From: Ignavibacteriales bacterium
GTDB taxonomy: Bacteria > Bacteroidota > Ignavibacteria > Ignavibacteriales > Ignavibacteriaceae
Direction of reading: 5' to 3'
Length of the DNA stretch: 64,000 nucleotides
NCBI GenBank assembly: GCA_020061465.1
Contig: JAGUYG010000027.1
Coordinates: 21,973-85,972 of the forward strand
The notes beneath the pieces were generated by a model. The model saw only the letters and a list, made by a program, of their open reading frames with translations. It was not told where the DNA came from and made no database searches. Shown one piece after another: positions 8,985-18,086 of this stretch. Positions within the stretch are counted from its first letter, which is position 1. Each line of letters starts with the position of its first letter. The position numbers and the translations under genes were made by a program.

Positions 8985-9884
8985 ATGAAAACCAATATTA
9001 TCCTTGAGACAAATTTTCCCGATTTAAAACTGTTGAAAAGAGGTAAAGTAAGGGATATTTACGACGCTGGCGAACATCTTCTAATTGTATCTACTGACCG
9101 GCTTTCGGCGTTTGATGTGATTATGGCGCAGGGTATTCCGTTTAAAGGGCAGGTGCTTACTAAAATATCTAAATTTTGGTTTGATTTTACCTCAAGTATA
9201 TTTCCTAATCATCTTGTTAGTACCGATGTGCAAGATTTTCCTGCTGCCTGCAAACGGTATTCGGACGAATTAAGAAGAAGAAGCATGCTTGTAAAAAAAG
9301 CCGAAGTAATTCCTATGGAAGCTATCGTTAGAGGATATATATCAGGTTCAGGATGGAATGATTACTTGACTACCGAAAAAATATCCGGTATCATTTTACC
9401 AAAAGGATTGGTTGAATCTCAAAAACTTCCGGAACCAATTTTTACACCTTCAACTAAAGCAGAGATCGGACTGCATGACGAAAATATCTCAATGGCAGAC
9501 GCAGAAAAAATAACCGATAGAGATACGATGGAAACAATTGGGAAAGCGACAATAAAAATTTATAACGCAGCTTCGGAATTTGCTTTAACGAAGGGAATTA
9601 TAATTGCCGATACTAAAATGGAATTCGGCATTTATAAAAATGATGTGATCCTTGTGGATGAATTACTGACACCCGATTCATCTCGTTTTTGGTCTTCAGA
9701 AAAATACGAACCGGGAAAAGCTCAAGAAAGCTATGATAAACAATTCGTTCGTGATTATTTGCTTTCTATTAATTTTAACAAGCAGCCCCCGCCGCCCGTT
9801 TTACCGCAGGAGGTAATTGAAAAAACAAGTGAAAAGTATCTTGATGTTTTAATGAAATTAACCGGTGAGACGGTAGAGGAATGA
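8985..9884 (+). CDS. purC: Phosphoribosylaminoimidazole-succinocarboxamide synthase
   Basis: SAICAR synthetase joins aspartate to CAIR in purine biosynthesis with ATP. The start is ATG 8985 (MKTNIILETNFPDLKL); an in-frame TTG at 8931 would add an atypical extension. The product is 299 residues, the longer form typical of many bacteria and yeast. Motifs: RGKVRDIYD near the N-terminus (ATP-binding loop), VRGYISGSGWNDY, and FTPSTKAEIGLHDENIS, followed by LVDELLTPDSSRFW. The stop overlaps the downstream DUF971 gene by 4 nt, suggesting translational coupling. Confidence 0.97.
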   Translation: MKTNIILETNFPDLKLLKRGKVRDIYDAGEHLLIVSTDRLSAFDVIMAQGIPFKGQVLTKISKFWFDFTSSIFPNHLVSTDVQDFPAACKRYSDELRRRSMLVKKAEVIPMEAIVRGYISGSGWNDYLTTEKISGIILPKGLVESQKLPEPIFTPSTKAEIGLHDENISMADAEKITDRDTMETIGKATIKIYNAASEFALTKGIIIADTKMEFGIYKNDVILVDELLTPDSSRFWSSEKYEPGKAQESYDKQFVRDYLLSINFNKQPPPPVLPQEVIEKTSEKYLDVLMKLTGETVEE

Positions 9885-10174
9885 ATCCAACCAGGATAAA
9901 GTTAGCGGCACAAAACAAGTTGATTATCAATTGGGATGACGGTTCTGAATCTGCCATTTCATTGGAAATATTGCGCCGCAACTGTCCGTGCGCAACATGC
10001 CTAACCGAGAGAGAAAGAGAGAGCAAAACATTTATACCCTTGCTGTACAAAGCCCAAATTGAAGTGCAAAATATTTCGCAAGTCGGAAATTATGCCATTT
10101 CTATTAGTTGGAAGGACGGACATAACACCGGCATATATGAATATGCATATCTTAAAAAGTTGGGTGAGCTTTAA
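9881..10174 (+). CDS. DUF971 domain protein (GBBH-like N-terminal fold)
   Basis: This 97-residue protein matches the small DUF971 family, related to the N-terminal domain of gamma-butyrobetaine hydroxylase. Typical features are an early L.I.W.DG segment (KLIINWDDGSESAISLEILR), the Cys pair CPCATC, and the end SISWKDGHNTGIYEYAYLKKL. Stand-alone DUF971 proteins are common; some are linked to iron-sulfur cluster biology, but no role can be assigned here. It overlaps purC by 4 nt and precedes pgsA by 15 nt. Confidence 0.85.
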   Translation: MNPTRIKLAAQNKLIINWDDGSESAISLEILRRNCPCATCLTERERESKTFIPLLYKAQIEVQNISQVGNYAISISWKDGHNTGIYEYAYLKKLGEL

Positions 10175-10189
10175 TAAAAAAGTATAATT

Positions 10190-10786
10190 ATGGTTTTACC
10201 TAATCAATTAACTATCATCAGAATTATTTTAACACCTGTTTTTTTTGTTTTATTCATAATTGATGATCCACTGTATAATCAAATCTCACTTGCAGTTTTT
10301 GTTATTGCTGCATTAACCGATTGGTACGACGGCTGGCTTGCCCGGAAATTTAATTATATAACCGAGTGGGGAAAATTTTGGGACCCGCTTGCCGATAAAA
10401 TTTTAACCTCGGCTGCATTCCTTGGTTTTGTGTTTTTGAGTATTCTTGAATTATGGATGGTAATAATAATTATCATTCGCGATTTGCTGATCACTCTGAT
10501 TCGCGCTTATTCGGATTACAAAAGAATCTCTTTCCCTACAAGTTACTACGCAAAGTGGAAGACCTTCATCCAAATGATATTTCTATATTATTTACTGTTT
10601 GTATATGTCGGTTCCCGAACCACGCAATTATATAGAGGCAACGAAAAAATATTTGATATATTAATGAACGAAACATTCATTTATTTTATCATGCTGGCTA
10701 TTACATTAATCACATTTCATTCGGGTGTAGTTTATTTATATAACAATCGTATATCAATCAAAAAGCTGTTTAGCAGTGAAGCTTAA
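10190..10786 (+). CDS. pgsA: CDP-diacylglycerol-glycerol-3-phosphate 3-phosphatidyltransferase
   Basis: This 198-residue inner-membrane CDP-alcohol phosphatidyltransferase makes phosphatidylglycerophosphate. The catalytic signature DGx2ARx8Gx3Dx3D is complete: DGWLAR, eight residues, then GKFWDPLAD. Several hydrophobic helices follow. The next gene, pgpA, starts 11 nt before this stop, so the two consecutive steps of phosphatidylglycerol synthesis are translationally coupled. Related phosphatidyltransferases share the signature, but the pgpA pairing supports this call. Confidence 0.93.
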   Translation: MVLPNQLTIIRIILTPVFFVLFIIDDPLYNQISLAVFVIAALTDWYDGWLARKFNYITEWGKFWDPLADKILTSAAFLGFVFLSILELWMVIIIIIRDLLITLIRAYSDYKRISFPTSYYAKWKTFIQMIFLYYLLFVYVGSRTTQLYRGNEKIFDILMNETFIYFIMLAITLITFHSGVVYLYNNRISIKKLFSSEA

Positions 10787-11231
10787 TCCGATAGAAAAAG
10801 CATTTGGCTCGGGATTCTTTACCGGCTACATTAAAGGGGTGCCTGGAACTTACGCAAGCATTGCTGCTTTGCTAATCTATTGGATACCGGGTTTTGAAAA
10901 TCCTCTGATTCTTATTTCCGCCATAGTTGTTTTCTTTTTCTATGGCATTCACTTAGGAAGCAGGTTTGAAAAATTCTATGGAGAAGACCCGAAAGAATGC
11001 ACAATCGATGAATTTGTTGGAATGTGGATCGCGTTACTATTTTTGCCTAAAAAGCCGGAAATATCAATACTTGCATTTATAATTTGGAGAATCGCCGATA
11101 TCATAAAACCATTTCCGGCAAATAAATTAGAGAAGATCGGCGGAGGATTAGGAATTATGTTGGATGATCTTGTCGCAGGACTTTATTCGCTAATGATTCT
11201 TCATGCAATTGTATTTATAAGTTCACTATAA
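10776..11231 (+). CDS. pgpA: Phosphatidylglycerophosphatase A
   Basis: This 151-residue membrane phosphatase removes phosphate from phosphatidylglycerophosphate. It starts at GTG 10776 within the end of pgsA. Family hallmarks are GSGFFTGYIKGVPGTYAS near the N-terminus, DPKECTIDEFVGMWIAL in the middle (the acidic DEFVGMW motif) and LDDLVAGLYS at the C-terminus, with hydrophobic helices between. Length is typical. Confidence 0.94.
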   Translation: MKLNPIEKAFGSGFFTGYIKGVPGTYASIAALLIYWIPGFENPLILISAIVVFFFYGIHLGSRFEKFYGEDPKECTIDEFVGMWIALLFLPKKPEISILAFIIWRIADIIKPFPANKLEKIGGGLGIMLDDLVAGLYSLMILHAIVFISSL

Positions 11232-11379
11232 TAGTCTGAAAGTCGATTTAACAGTTTTGGTCTGGCTTATATTTCAGCATCTATCCTCCGGAAAACATTT
11301 TTTAATTTAATATACCTTTTTAGTGCCGCCTCCTTTATTTTAGGGTGGTATAAATTTTATTACAATTATTAAACAAAAC

Positions 11380-12636
11380 ATGAATGCTCAAATTATCTCA
11401 ATCGGTGATGAGCTATTAATCGGTCAAACCATAAACAACAATGCCGCTTATATAGGGCAGCAGCTTGACGAAATTCAAATAAACGTAAATAAAATTATTG
11501 TTGTAGGTGATAAGCCGGATGCTATTCTAAGAGAATTTGAGCTTAGCTATGTGAGCAGTGATCTGGTAATAACTACCGGCGGGCTTGGTCCAACACATGA
11601 TGACTATACCAGAGAATGTGTAGTTAAATTTTTTAACACCGAATTAGTTATGAATTTCGATGTGCTCGACGATATAAAAAAAATGTTCGCAAAAAGAGGA
11701 AGAGAATTAACTAAAATAAATGAGAACCAGGCGCTTGTACCTAAAATTGCTACAACAATTAGAAATGAAAACGGCACCGCACCAGGTTATTGGATAGAAC
11801 AATCGGATAAGATATTTATTGTGCTTCCGGGTGTTCCTTATGAAATGAAAGCTATGATGGAATCATTTGTTATTCCCCGTCTGCAGCAAACTATGCCGAT
11901 GCGGGATAGGGTTAGAAAGAGAAAAATTTTGCAAACAACGGGTATCCCCGAATCCTTACTATTCGAGCGTCTAGGCAGTTTAGATGAATTGTTGGAAGGT
12001 GCGCAATTGGCATTTCTGCCAAGTCAATTTGGTGTTAAGCTGCGGATAACGGTTGAGGAATCGAATGACGAAGCGGCACAAAATAAATTGGTTGAGATCG
12101 AGCAGAAAATTCGGACTAAAGCAGGAAGATACATATTCGGGCAGGGTGATGATACTCTTCAACAAGTAATTGCAAGATTGCTGAGAGAAAGGGGAATGAA
12201 AATAGCCATTGCCGAATCATGCACCGGAGGATATGTTTCCAACTTACTTACAAACATAAGCGGAAGCAGTCATTTTTTTGAACGCGGCATTATTGCGTAT
12301 AGCAATGCCGCAAAAGTTGAAATTTTAAAAGTAGATGAAGATACAATAGTTCGACACGGGGCAGTTAGCCTTGACGTGGCTAGGCAAATGGCTGAAGGTG
12401 TTAAATCCATTAGCGGGGCAGACATCGGAATTTCTATTACAGGTATAATGGGTCCCACCGGCGCTACTGCCGATAAACCCATCGGTTTGGTATATATTGG
12501 TTACTACGATGATAAAGTTTGTACCGCTAAAAAATTTGTTTTTGGAGAGGATAGAATATTAAATAAGCAACGTACCGCTCAGGCTGCATTGGATATGATT
12601 AGGCGTTTCGTATTAGGAATTTCGATTGATGAGTAG
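11380..12636 (+). CDS. cinA: CinA family protein / nicotinamide-nucleotide amidohydrolase
   Basis: This 418-residue two-domain CinA protein has an N-terminal MoCF/COG1058 domain (IGDELLIGQTINNNAAYIG, TTGGLGPTHDD) and a C-terminal PncC-type domain (IAESCTGGYVSNLLTNISGSS, then ITGIMGPTGATADKPIG). The C-terminal domain deamidates nicotinamide mononucleotide; the N-terminal domain is an ADP-ribose pyrophosphatase-like module. It lies upstream of thpR and recA, a common cinA-recA neighbourhood, and overlaps thpR by 8 nt. Confidence 0.95.
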   Translation: MNAQIISIGDELLIGQTINNNAAYIGQQLDEIQINVNKIIVVGDKPDAILREFELSYVSSDLVITTGGLGPTHDDYTRECVVKFFNTELVMNFDVLDDIKKMFAKRGRELTKINENQALVPKIATTIRNENGTAPGYWIEQSDKIFIVLPGVPYEMKAMMESFVIPRLQQTMPMRDRVRKRKILQTTGIPESLLFERLGSLDELLEGAQLAFLPSQFGVKLRITVEESNDEAAQNKLVEIEQKIRTKAGRYIFGQGDDTLQQVIARLLRERGMKIAIAESCTGGYVSNLLTNISGSSHFFERGIIAYSNAAKVEILKVDEDTIVRHGAVSLDVARQMAEGVKSISGADIGISITGIMGPTGATADKPIGLVYIGYYDDKVCTAKKFVFGEDRILNKQRTAQAALDMIRRFVLGISIDE

Positions 12637-13177
12637 ATTGTTCGTAGCTTTAAAAATTCCGGAAAATATAAAAGACCTGATTATTGAATACCGGAATACT
12701 ATTTGGAAAGATTCAACAGGATTACGCTGGGAATCCAAAGAGAAGCTACACCTAACGCTCAAATTTATAGGCGAGGTAGAACAATCGAGTATTAAAGAAA
12801 TTTCGGATGCATTAACCTTTGTAGAAGATTTTGATAAAATAAATTTATCGCTCGGGCAGTTTGGTTTCTTTTACAACCGTGAATCGCCAAGAATTTTATG
12901 GATAGGATTAAATTATGAGCCGGTTATTTACGATCTTGTAAATAGAATCAATTATGAATTAGAAAAATTTTCTATTCCTAAAGAGAAAAAAAAATTCAAA
13001 GCTCATCTAACTTTGTTAAGAATAAAAAGAACACCGGATGAATCATTCATCAAGGCGTTTAATAATTTTAAAGTACCGGAACTCAAATTTGTTTCAACCG
13101 AAGCCGCTATAATCGAAAGCACATTATTACCGGCAGGTTCCAGGTATAAAGACCTTAAAGAATATAAATTAAAATAG
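12629..13177 (+). CDS. thpR: RNA 2',3'-cyclic phosphodiesterase (2H family)
   Basis: The product is 182 residues from ATG 12629, inside the end of cinA. The two HxT motifs of the 2H phosphoesterase superfamily are present and spaced as expected: HLTLKFIGE about 45 residues in, and HLTLLRI in the second half. [12 protein letters not shown] at the N-terminus is typical of ThpR/LigT proteins. It probably opens 2',3'-cyclic phosphate RNA ends. It is 14 nt from recA on the same strand. Confidence 0.92.
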   Translation: MSRLFVALKIPENIKDLIIEYRNTIWKDSTGLRWESKEKLHLTLKFIGEVEQSSIKEISDALTFVEDFDKINLSLGQFGFFYNRESPRILWIGLNYEPVIYDLVNRINYELEKFSIPKEKKKFKAHLTLLRIKRTPDESFIKAFNNFKVPELKFVSTEAAIIESTLLPAGSRYKDLKEYKLK

Positions 13178-13191
13178 ATCAGGAGGATAAA

Positions 13192-14247
13192 ATGAGTACT
13201 GATAGAGAGCAAAAGCTGAAGATTATCGATGAAGCTATCGCAAGCATTGAAAAAACTTACGGTAAAGGCTCAATAATGAAACTCGGAGACGGCGTAATTA
13301 ATCTTGTAGAATCAATTCCAACGGGTGCGTTATCATTAGATTATGCATTGGGTATCGGCGGGATTCCCCGTGGAAGAGTAACGGAAATATACGGACCGGA
13401 ATCCAGCGGAAAAACGACGCTGTGTCTTCATATAATTGCAGAGGCTCAGAAAATCGGAGGCTTAGCGGCTTTTATTGATGCCGAACATGCACTCGATGTT
13501 AATTATGCGAAAAAATTGGGAGTCGATACGCCAAATTTACTTTTATCACAGCCCGATTTTGGTGAACAGGCTCTCGAAATTACCGATACTTTGGTAAGGA
13601 GTAATGCATTGGATATCATCGTAATTGATTCGGTTGCCGCTTTAGTTCCCCGTTCCGAAATTGAAGGAGAAATGGGCGATGCAACTATGGCTGTTCAGGC
13701 AAGATTGATGTCTCAAGCTTTAAGAAAATTAGCCGGCGCAATTTCTAAATCGAAAACAGCGGTTGTTTTTATTAATCAACTGAGAAGCAAAATTGGTGTT
13801 GTGTTTGGCAATCCTGAAACTACTACCGGCGGGAATGCCCTGAAATTTTATGCTTCAGTTAGACTCGACATCAGAAGAATTGCTGCAATTAAGGATGGTG
13901 CTGATGTAATCGGTAACAGGACGAAAGTTAAAATTGTTAAAAGCAAAGTTGCACCGCCTTTCAAAGAAGTTGAGTTCGATATCCTTTATAATGAAGGAAT
14001 AAGCAAAACTGGTGATTTAATCGATCTTGCACTTAATTTGGGTATCATAAAAAAGAGCGGCGCATGGTTTACATACGATGAAGATAGATTTCAGGGCAGA
14101 GAACAGTTCAGGCAAAAATTAATTGAATTTCCCGATATATACGTTAAATTGGAAAAGGAAGTAAAAACGAAACTCGGGATATTAAAGGAAGAAGCCGAGA
14201 AGCCCGAAGAAAAAGCAAACTCAAAGGAAAAGAAAAACTCGAAATAA
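13192..14247 (+). CDS. recA: Recombinase RecA
   Basis: This 351-residue RecA has Walker A GPESSGKT (residues 68-75), [19 protein letters not shown] Walker B region ([12 protein letters not shown]), the L1/L2 region [17 protein letters not shown] and [21 protein letters not shown], and a charged Lys/Glu-rich C-terminal tail ([15 protein letters not shown]). A good Shine-Dalgarno (AGGAGG) sits at about 13181-13186. The gene follows thpR by 14 nt, and recX follows after 82 nt. No LexA box was recognisable upstream because the gene is inside an operon. Confidence 0.99.
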   Translation: MSTDREQKLKIIDEAIASIEKTYGKGSIMKLGDGVINLVESIPTGALSLDYALGIGGIPRGRVTEIYGPESSGKTTLCLHIIAEAQKIGGLAAFIDAEHALDVNYAKKLGVDTPNLLLSQPDFGEQALEITDTLVRSNALDIIVIDSVAALVPRSEIEGEMGDATMAVQARLMSQALRKLAGAISKSKTAVVFINQLRSKIGVVFGNPETTTGGNALKFYASVRLDIRRIAAIKDGADVIGNRTKVKIVKSKVAPPFKEVEFDILYNEGISKTGDLIDLALNLGIIKKSGAWFTYDEDRFQGREQFRQKLIEFPDIYVKLEKEVKTKLGILKEEAEKPEEKANSKEKKNSK

Positions 14248-14329
14248 ATCTTAGGATTTTTATTTCTGTGTGTATTTTACCATTGCTTCTACCTGCAATT
14301 TTAAAGTGAAGAGCAAATAATGAAAAATC

Positions 14330-14956
14330 ATGAAGATTGAGCAGATACAGAAAAAAAACAGCAAGAATGTAATACTTTCTTTTGACGACGGTTCTCAACT
14401 GATTCTTGCTTACGAACTTTTTCTTAAAAACGGCTTCCGAAGAAACGACGAAATTTCGGAAAGCCGTTTTTTATTTATTGAAAAAGAACAACAGAAATAT
14501 CTTATTAAGCATGCAGCGTTTAAATATTTATCCCGAAGAATACATTCTGCCCGCGAGCTTAAAACAAAACTCCTCCAAAAAAAATTTAAACAGGAAATAA
14601 TTGACGATGTTTTAAGTGACTTAATCAAAAACAATTATTTAAATGATGAAGAATTTGCACGTCAGTTTATCGAAGAAAAACAAAGGTATAAGGCATGGGG
14701 AAGAAATAAAATAAAAGCTGAATTAATTAAAAGGGGAATTAAACAGGATATCATAAAACAGTATGTTGAAGAAGGTGTTAATGAAGAAGATAAACTTGCC
14801 ATCGAAAAAGCTGCTCAAAAAAAAGTTTATCAATTAAAAGCAAGAAACATTTCCGGTAAAAAAATGAAGGAAAGGTTGATAAGCCATCTTCTAAGCAAAG
14901 GATATGATTACGAGCTGGTGCGGGAAACAGTAGTTACTTTAATTGACGACGATTAG
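14330..14956 (+). CDS. recX: Regulatory protein RecX
   Basis: This 208-residue RecX modulates RecA filaments. The core shows the helical repeats AAFKYLSRRIHSARELKTKL, DLIKNNYLNDEEFARQFIEE and LISHLLSKGYDYELVRETV. The N-terminal 50 residues (KNVILSFDDGSQLILAYELF and on) match the extension seen in many RecX proteins, so the start is credible. Oddly, a strong terminator-like hairpin with a T run lies inside codons 33-48. It converges with the Nudix gene, with one base between the stops. Confidence 0.94.
   Translation: MKIEQIQKKNSKNVILSFDDGSQLILAYELFLKNGFRRNDEISESRFLFIEKEQQKYLIKHAAFKYLSRRIHSARELKTKLLQKKFKQEIIDDVLSDLIKNNYLNDEEFARQFIEEKQRYKAWGRNKIKAELIKRGIKQDIIKQYVEEGVNEEDKLAIEKAAQKKVYQLKARNISGKKMKERLISHLLSKGYDYELVRETVVTLIDDD
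14427..14472 (+). terminator. Intrinsic-terminator-like hairpin inside the recX reading frame
   Basis: The left arm AAAACGGCTTCCGAA (14427-14441) pairs with TTCGGAAAGCCGTTTT (14455-14470), giving about 15 pairs with one bulged base. The loop is 13 nt, and a run of six T (14467-14472) continues as ATTTATTG. This has every hallmark of a rho-independent terminator, yet it lies about 100 nt into recX and 180 nt after the recA stop. The recA-recX gap itself has no terminator. Confidence 0.75.
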
Positions 14957-14957
14957 T

Positions 14958-15368
14958 TTATTTTATTTTTTGAGGAAGCTTCTCAATCATAACGGCAACT
15001 TCGGCTATTGATATTGAATCGGCTGCATCCTTAATAGCCATCCATTTACGTTTTCTTAATTCTTTTTCAGGATAATCGTCCAAAAGCTTAACAACTTCCA
15101 TAGAATAAACTTTTAGGTAACAGTTTCCTATACCCTTAATAATTTTTACGGCGCCAAGTTCTACAGTTTCATTTGAACCGATAATTCCGGCTTCTTCATA
15201 AGCTTCCTTTTTTGCAGATTCGAATGGTGAAAGATTGAATTCAATATAGCCCTTCGGTATAATCCACTTCTTTCTCTTTAATGAGGTTATCAGAAGTACC
15301 TCTATTGTCCCTTTGTTGAACCGGTAGGGGATTACGCCCGATTGATCAAAATTAAATTCTAATTTCAA
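14958..15368 (-). CDS. Nudix hydrolase
   Basis: This 136-residue protein shows a Nudix box at about residues 40-62, ending KEAYEEAGI, with the conserved Gly of GYIEF at its start. The first Glu of the consensus Gx5Ex7REUxEExGU is Leu, but the metal-binding EAYEE core is intact. The N-terminal SGVIPYR and KKWIIPKGY fit diadenosine polyphosphate or related Nudix enzymes, but the substrate cannot be decided. It is a single gene convergent with recX. Confidence 0.88.
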   Translation of the reverse strand: MKLEFNFDQSGVIPYRFNKGTIEVLLITSLKRKKWIIPKGYIEFNLSPFESAKKEAYEEAGIIGSNETVELGAVKIIKGIGNCYLKVYSMEVVKLLDDYPEKELRKRKWMAIKDAADSISIAEVAVMIEKLPQKIK

Positions 15369-15544
15369 AGTTTATTTAAAGCCTTATGAAAAAAAAACTC
15401 TGCGGTAAAATTACTGACTCAAAACCGATGCACAAAATTATTTTTCTTGCTGACAAATAAAATTTACTTACATTCAGCTATTAATTAGTACAATATTAAG
15501 TTATTCTTTTTATTTTTTGACTGAACATAAAACTAAATTTTTTG

Positions 15545-16561
15545 ATGACTATACTTAAGAATCACTCGCTTAAATCATATAACACATTTCATGTTGACGC
15601 TTCAGCCGATGAATTCATCGAAATTCAGCACAAAGATGAATTAAAAGAAATTCTTTTATCCAAAGAATACCGGAATAAATCAAAATTTATTTTAGGCGGA
15701 GGCAGCAATATCTTATTAACAAAAAACTTAACTGATTTGGTGCTAAAAATATCAATTGGCGGAATTGAAGTTATTGATGAAAGCAGCAAACACATAAATA
15801 TCCGTGCTGGGGCTGGAGTAGTCTGGCATGATTTGGTATTATTTTCTGTAGAGAGAAACTTAGGCGGAATTGAAAACTTATCTTTAATTCCGGGTACGGT
15901 TGGTGCAGCACCAATTCAGAATATAGGTGCGTATGGACAGGAATTATCCGATACGTTTGTTAATCTCGAAGGATTTTATATAGAAAGCGGCAGCTACAAA
16001 ATTTTTGATAAGCAAGAATGTCATTTTGATTATCGCAACAGCATTTTCAAACGCGAATTAAAAGGAAAGTTTGTTATCACTTACGTAACAATTAGCTTAA
16101 GTAAAAATTCTGCGGTAAACATAAATTATGGTTCAATCAAATCTGAATTAAAAAATTTGGGAATTGATGCTCCGACCGTTAAAGATGTAAGCAACGTTAT
16201 AATTAAGATTAGAAGAAGCAAGCTGCCCGATCCCGGTGAATTGGGCAATGCAGGAAGTTTCTTTAAGAATCCTGAAGTAAGTGTGGAGCGGTTAGCGGAA
16301 TTAAAGGATAAGTGTCCGGATATAATTACATTCCCCGGCAGCAGTGATAAAGTGAAAATTCCGGCAGCTTGGCTAATTGAAAAATGTGGATGGAAGGGTA
16401 AACGCATTGGAGATACAGGCTCTCATTCAAAGCAGGCGCTCGTGATAGTTAATTATGGAAATGCCACCGGTGCTGAGATTTTAAATTTTGCGAGCGAAAT
16501 AAAGAAGAGCGTTATGGATGAATTTGATATCCTTCTTGAAGAAGAAGTTAATATTGTGTGA
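15545..16561 (+). CDS. murB: UDP-N-acetylenolpyruvoylglucosamine reductase
   Basis: MurB reduces UDP-GlcNAc-enolpyruvate to UDP-MurNAc with FAD and NADPH in peptidoglycan synthesis. The 338-residue product starts MTILKNHSLKSYNTFHVDA at ATG 15545. Motifs: ILGGGSNIL (FAD binding), LSLIPGTVGAAPIQNIGAYGQE, DYRNSIFK, and NAGSFFKNP, in which the Ser corresponds to the catalytic proton donor. It belongs to the longer, type I-like MurB proteins. It is probably a single-gene unit with its promoter in the 176-nt gap upstream. Confidence 0.97.
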   Translation: MTILKNHSLKSYNTFHVDASADEFIEIQHKDELKEILLSKEYRNKSKFILGGGSNILLTKNLTDLVLKISIGGIEVIDESSKHINIRAGAGVVWHDLVLFSVERNLGGIENLSLIPGTVGAAPIQNIGAYGQELSDTFVNLEGFYIESGSYKIFDKQECHFDYRNSIFKRELKGKFVITYVTISLSKNSAVNINYGSIKSELKNLGIDAPTVKDVSNVIIKIRRSKLPDPGELGNAGSFFKNPEVSVERLAELKDKCPDIITFPGSSDKVKIPAAWLIEKCGWKGKRIGDTGSHSKQALVIVNYGNATGAEILNFASEIKKSVMDEFDILLEEEVNIV

Positions 16562-16640
16562 TTAAAATTCTTCAACAAAAAGCTTTTCTTGAATGTACTT
16601 TCTCATTTAGGTAAGTTTGAGCAGCAATAAAAGGAATATT

Positions 16641-17099
16641 ATGATCAACGAAGGCAAAAAAGCCCCCGCATTCAAGTTGAAAGATCAGTACGGCAAGACC
16701 GTTTCATTGAATGATTATAACGGACAAAATGTTGTTCTATATTTTTATCCGAAGGACGATACATCCGGCTGCACAAAAGAGGCTTGCAGCTTTCGAGATG
16801 AATTTCCGGCTTTTAACAAATTGAATGCTGTTATTTTGGGCGTAAGTCCGGATACTGTGTCATCTCATAAAAAATTTGCTGACAAGTATAATCTGCCTTT
16901 CACATTATTAGCCGATGAGGAGAAAGAGGTCGTGCAGAAGTATGGTGTATGGAAAGAAAAGAGCATGTACGGGAGAAAATATATGGGAGTTGAACGGACT
17001 ACATTTGTAATAGACGGACAGGGTATAATCAAAAAAATCTTTCCGAAGGTAAAAGTTGACGGACACACTTCTGAAGTTGCTGAAGCCTTAAAAAATTGA
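16641..17099 (+). CDS. bcp: Thiol peroxidase / peroxiredoxin, Bcp-PrxQ type
   Basis: This 152-residue peroxiredoxin from ATG 16641 (AAGGA about 9 nt upstream) reduces hydroperoxides. The peroxidatic Cys44 and putative resolving Cys49 lie in TSGCTKEACSFRDEF, the C-x4-C arrangement of PrxQ/Bcp enzymes. PAFKLKDQYGKTVSLNDY and VVLYFYPKDD are typical. The end is FPKVKVDGHTSEV. The pterin genes start 10 nt downstream, so it may share their transcript. Confidence 0.94.
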   Translation: MINEGKKAPAFKLKDQYGKTVSLNDYNGQNVVLYFYPKDDTSGCTKEACSFRDEFPAFNKLNAVILGVSPDTVSSHKKFADKYNLPFTLLADEEKEVVQKYGVWKEKSMYGRKYMGVERTTFVIDGQGIIKKIFPKVKVDGHTSEVAEALKN

Positions 17100-17109
17100 A
17101 AGCATTAGT

Positions 17110-17517
17110 ATGGTCTTCGTAACCCGACGCGAAACATTCAGCGCTGCACATCGTTTATTCAATCCTGATTTAACCGATGAAGAAAATGAAAAAATTTTCG
17201 GCAAATGCAGCAATCCAAACTGGCATGGACATAATTATGTTTTGGAGGTTGTGGTTGCAGGTGAAATTAATCCTGAAACAGGATTTGTAATAGACGTAAA
17301 GGAATTGAAAGAGATTATTAACAAATATGTTATATCGAAAGTTGATCATAAAAACTTAAACATAGATACGGATTTTATGAGAGGTATTATACCTTCTGCT
17401 GAAAATATAGCTGTTGCAATTTGGAATCAGATAAAGGACAGAATTCCTTATGGAAAATTGTATTCGGTGAAATTATCAGAAACTGAAAACAACTTTTTTG
17501 AATATAGAGGAGAATAA
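17110..17517 (+). CDS. 6-pyruvoyl-tetrahydropterin synthase family protein (PTPS-II-like)
   Basis: This 135-residue T-fold enzyme acts on dihydroneopterin triphosphate. Zinc ligands are His14, His39 and His41. The catalytic Cys33 sits in [12 protein letters not shown], a C-x5-HGH spacing. QueD (7-deazaguanine pathway) typically has C-x3-HGH, whereas biopterin-forming PTPS has the longer spacing, and DHKNLN and [13 protein letters not shown] also resemble animal PTPS. FolE follows after 2 nt and an SDR after that. I favour a biopterin-type PTPS over QueD; a folate-type role remains possible. Confidence 0.85.
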   Translation: MVFVTRRETFSAAHRLFNPDLTDEENEKIFGKCSNPNWHGHNYVLEVVVAGEINPETGFVIDVKELKEIINKYVISKVDHKNLNIDTDFMRGIIPSAENIAVAIWNQIKDRIPYGKLYSVKLSETENNFFEYRGE

Positions 17518-17519
17518 TT

Positions 17520-18086
17520 TTGAAGCCAAAAGAAATAGAATCATTAATTAATAAATTATTAATTGAAATTGGAGAAGATCCCCAAAGAGAAGGATTATCT
17601 GAAACTCCAAAACGGGTTGCACAATCATATAAATTTTTAATGTCAGGTTACGGCAAGGATATTAAAAAAATTTTAAATGATGCAATCTTCAAAGAGAAGT
17701 ATGATGAAATGGTTCTTGTAAAAAATATCGATTTCTACAGCATTTGTGAACATCACATGCTGCCGTTCTATGGAAAGGTTCACATTGCATACATACCCAA
17801 CGGTAAAATTGTTGGGCTTAGCAAAATACCCAGGATCGTAGAGGTATTTGCGCGCAGATTGCAGGTGCAAGAGAGAATGACCCAGCAGATAGCAGACACG
17901 CTTAATAATTTTCTTGAGCCGCAAGGTGTTGCGGTAGTTTCTGAAGCCTTTCACATGTGCATGATGATGAGAGGTGTTGAAAAACAAAACTCATCGGCTA
18001 CGGCAAGTGCAATGCACGGTATCTTTAAAGAAGATGCAAGAACAAGGAGCGAATTTTTAAATCTTATAGCTACACAAAATTTATGA
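17520..18086 (+). CDS. folE: GTP cyclohydrolase I
   Basis: This 188-residue enzyme converts GTP to dihydroneopterin triphosphate, the entry point of folate and biopterin synthesis. It starts at TTG 17520, supported by the GAGGAG Shine-Dalgarno ending the PTPS gene. Zinc-site motifs are [20 protein letters not shown] and HMCMMMRGV (Cys, His and Cys ligands); [15 protein letters not shown] is typical of the N-terminal region. It overlaps the downstream SDR by 4 nt (ATGA). Confidence 0.97.
   Translation: MKPKEIESLINKLLIEIGEDPQREGLSETPKRVAQSYKFLMSGYGKDIKKILNDAIFKEKYDEMVLVKNIDFYSICEHHMLPFYGKVHIAYIPNGKIVGLSKIPRIVEVFARRLQVQERMTQQIADTLNNFLEPQGVAVVSEAFHMCMMMRGVEKQNSSATASAMHGIFKEDARTRSEFLNLIATQNL

Noticed and set aside
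17110..17517. Call as QueD of the queuosine pathway
   Set aside because: Cys-to-HGH spacing is five residues, no queC, queE or queF is adjacent, and folE plus an SDR are; still not excluded fully.
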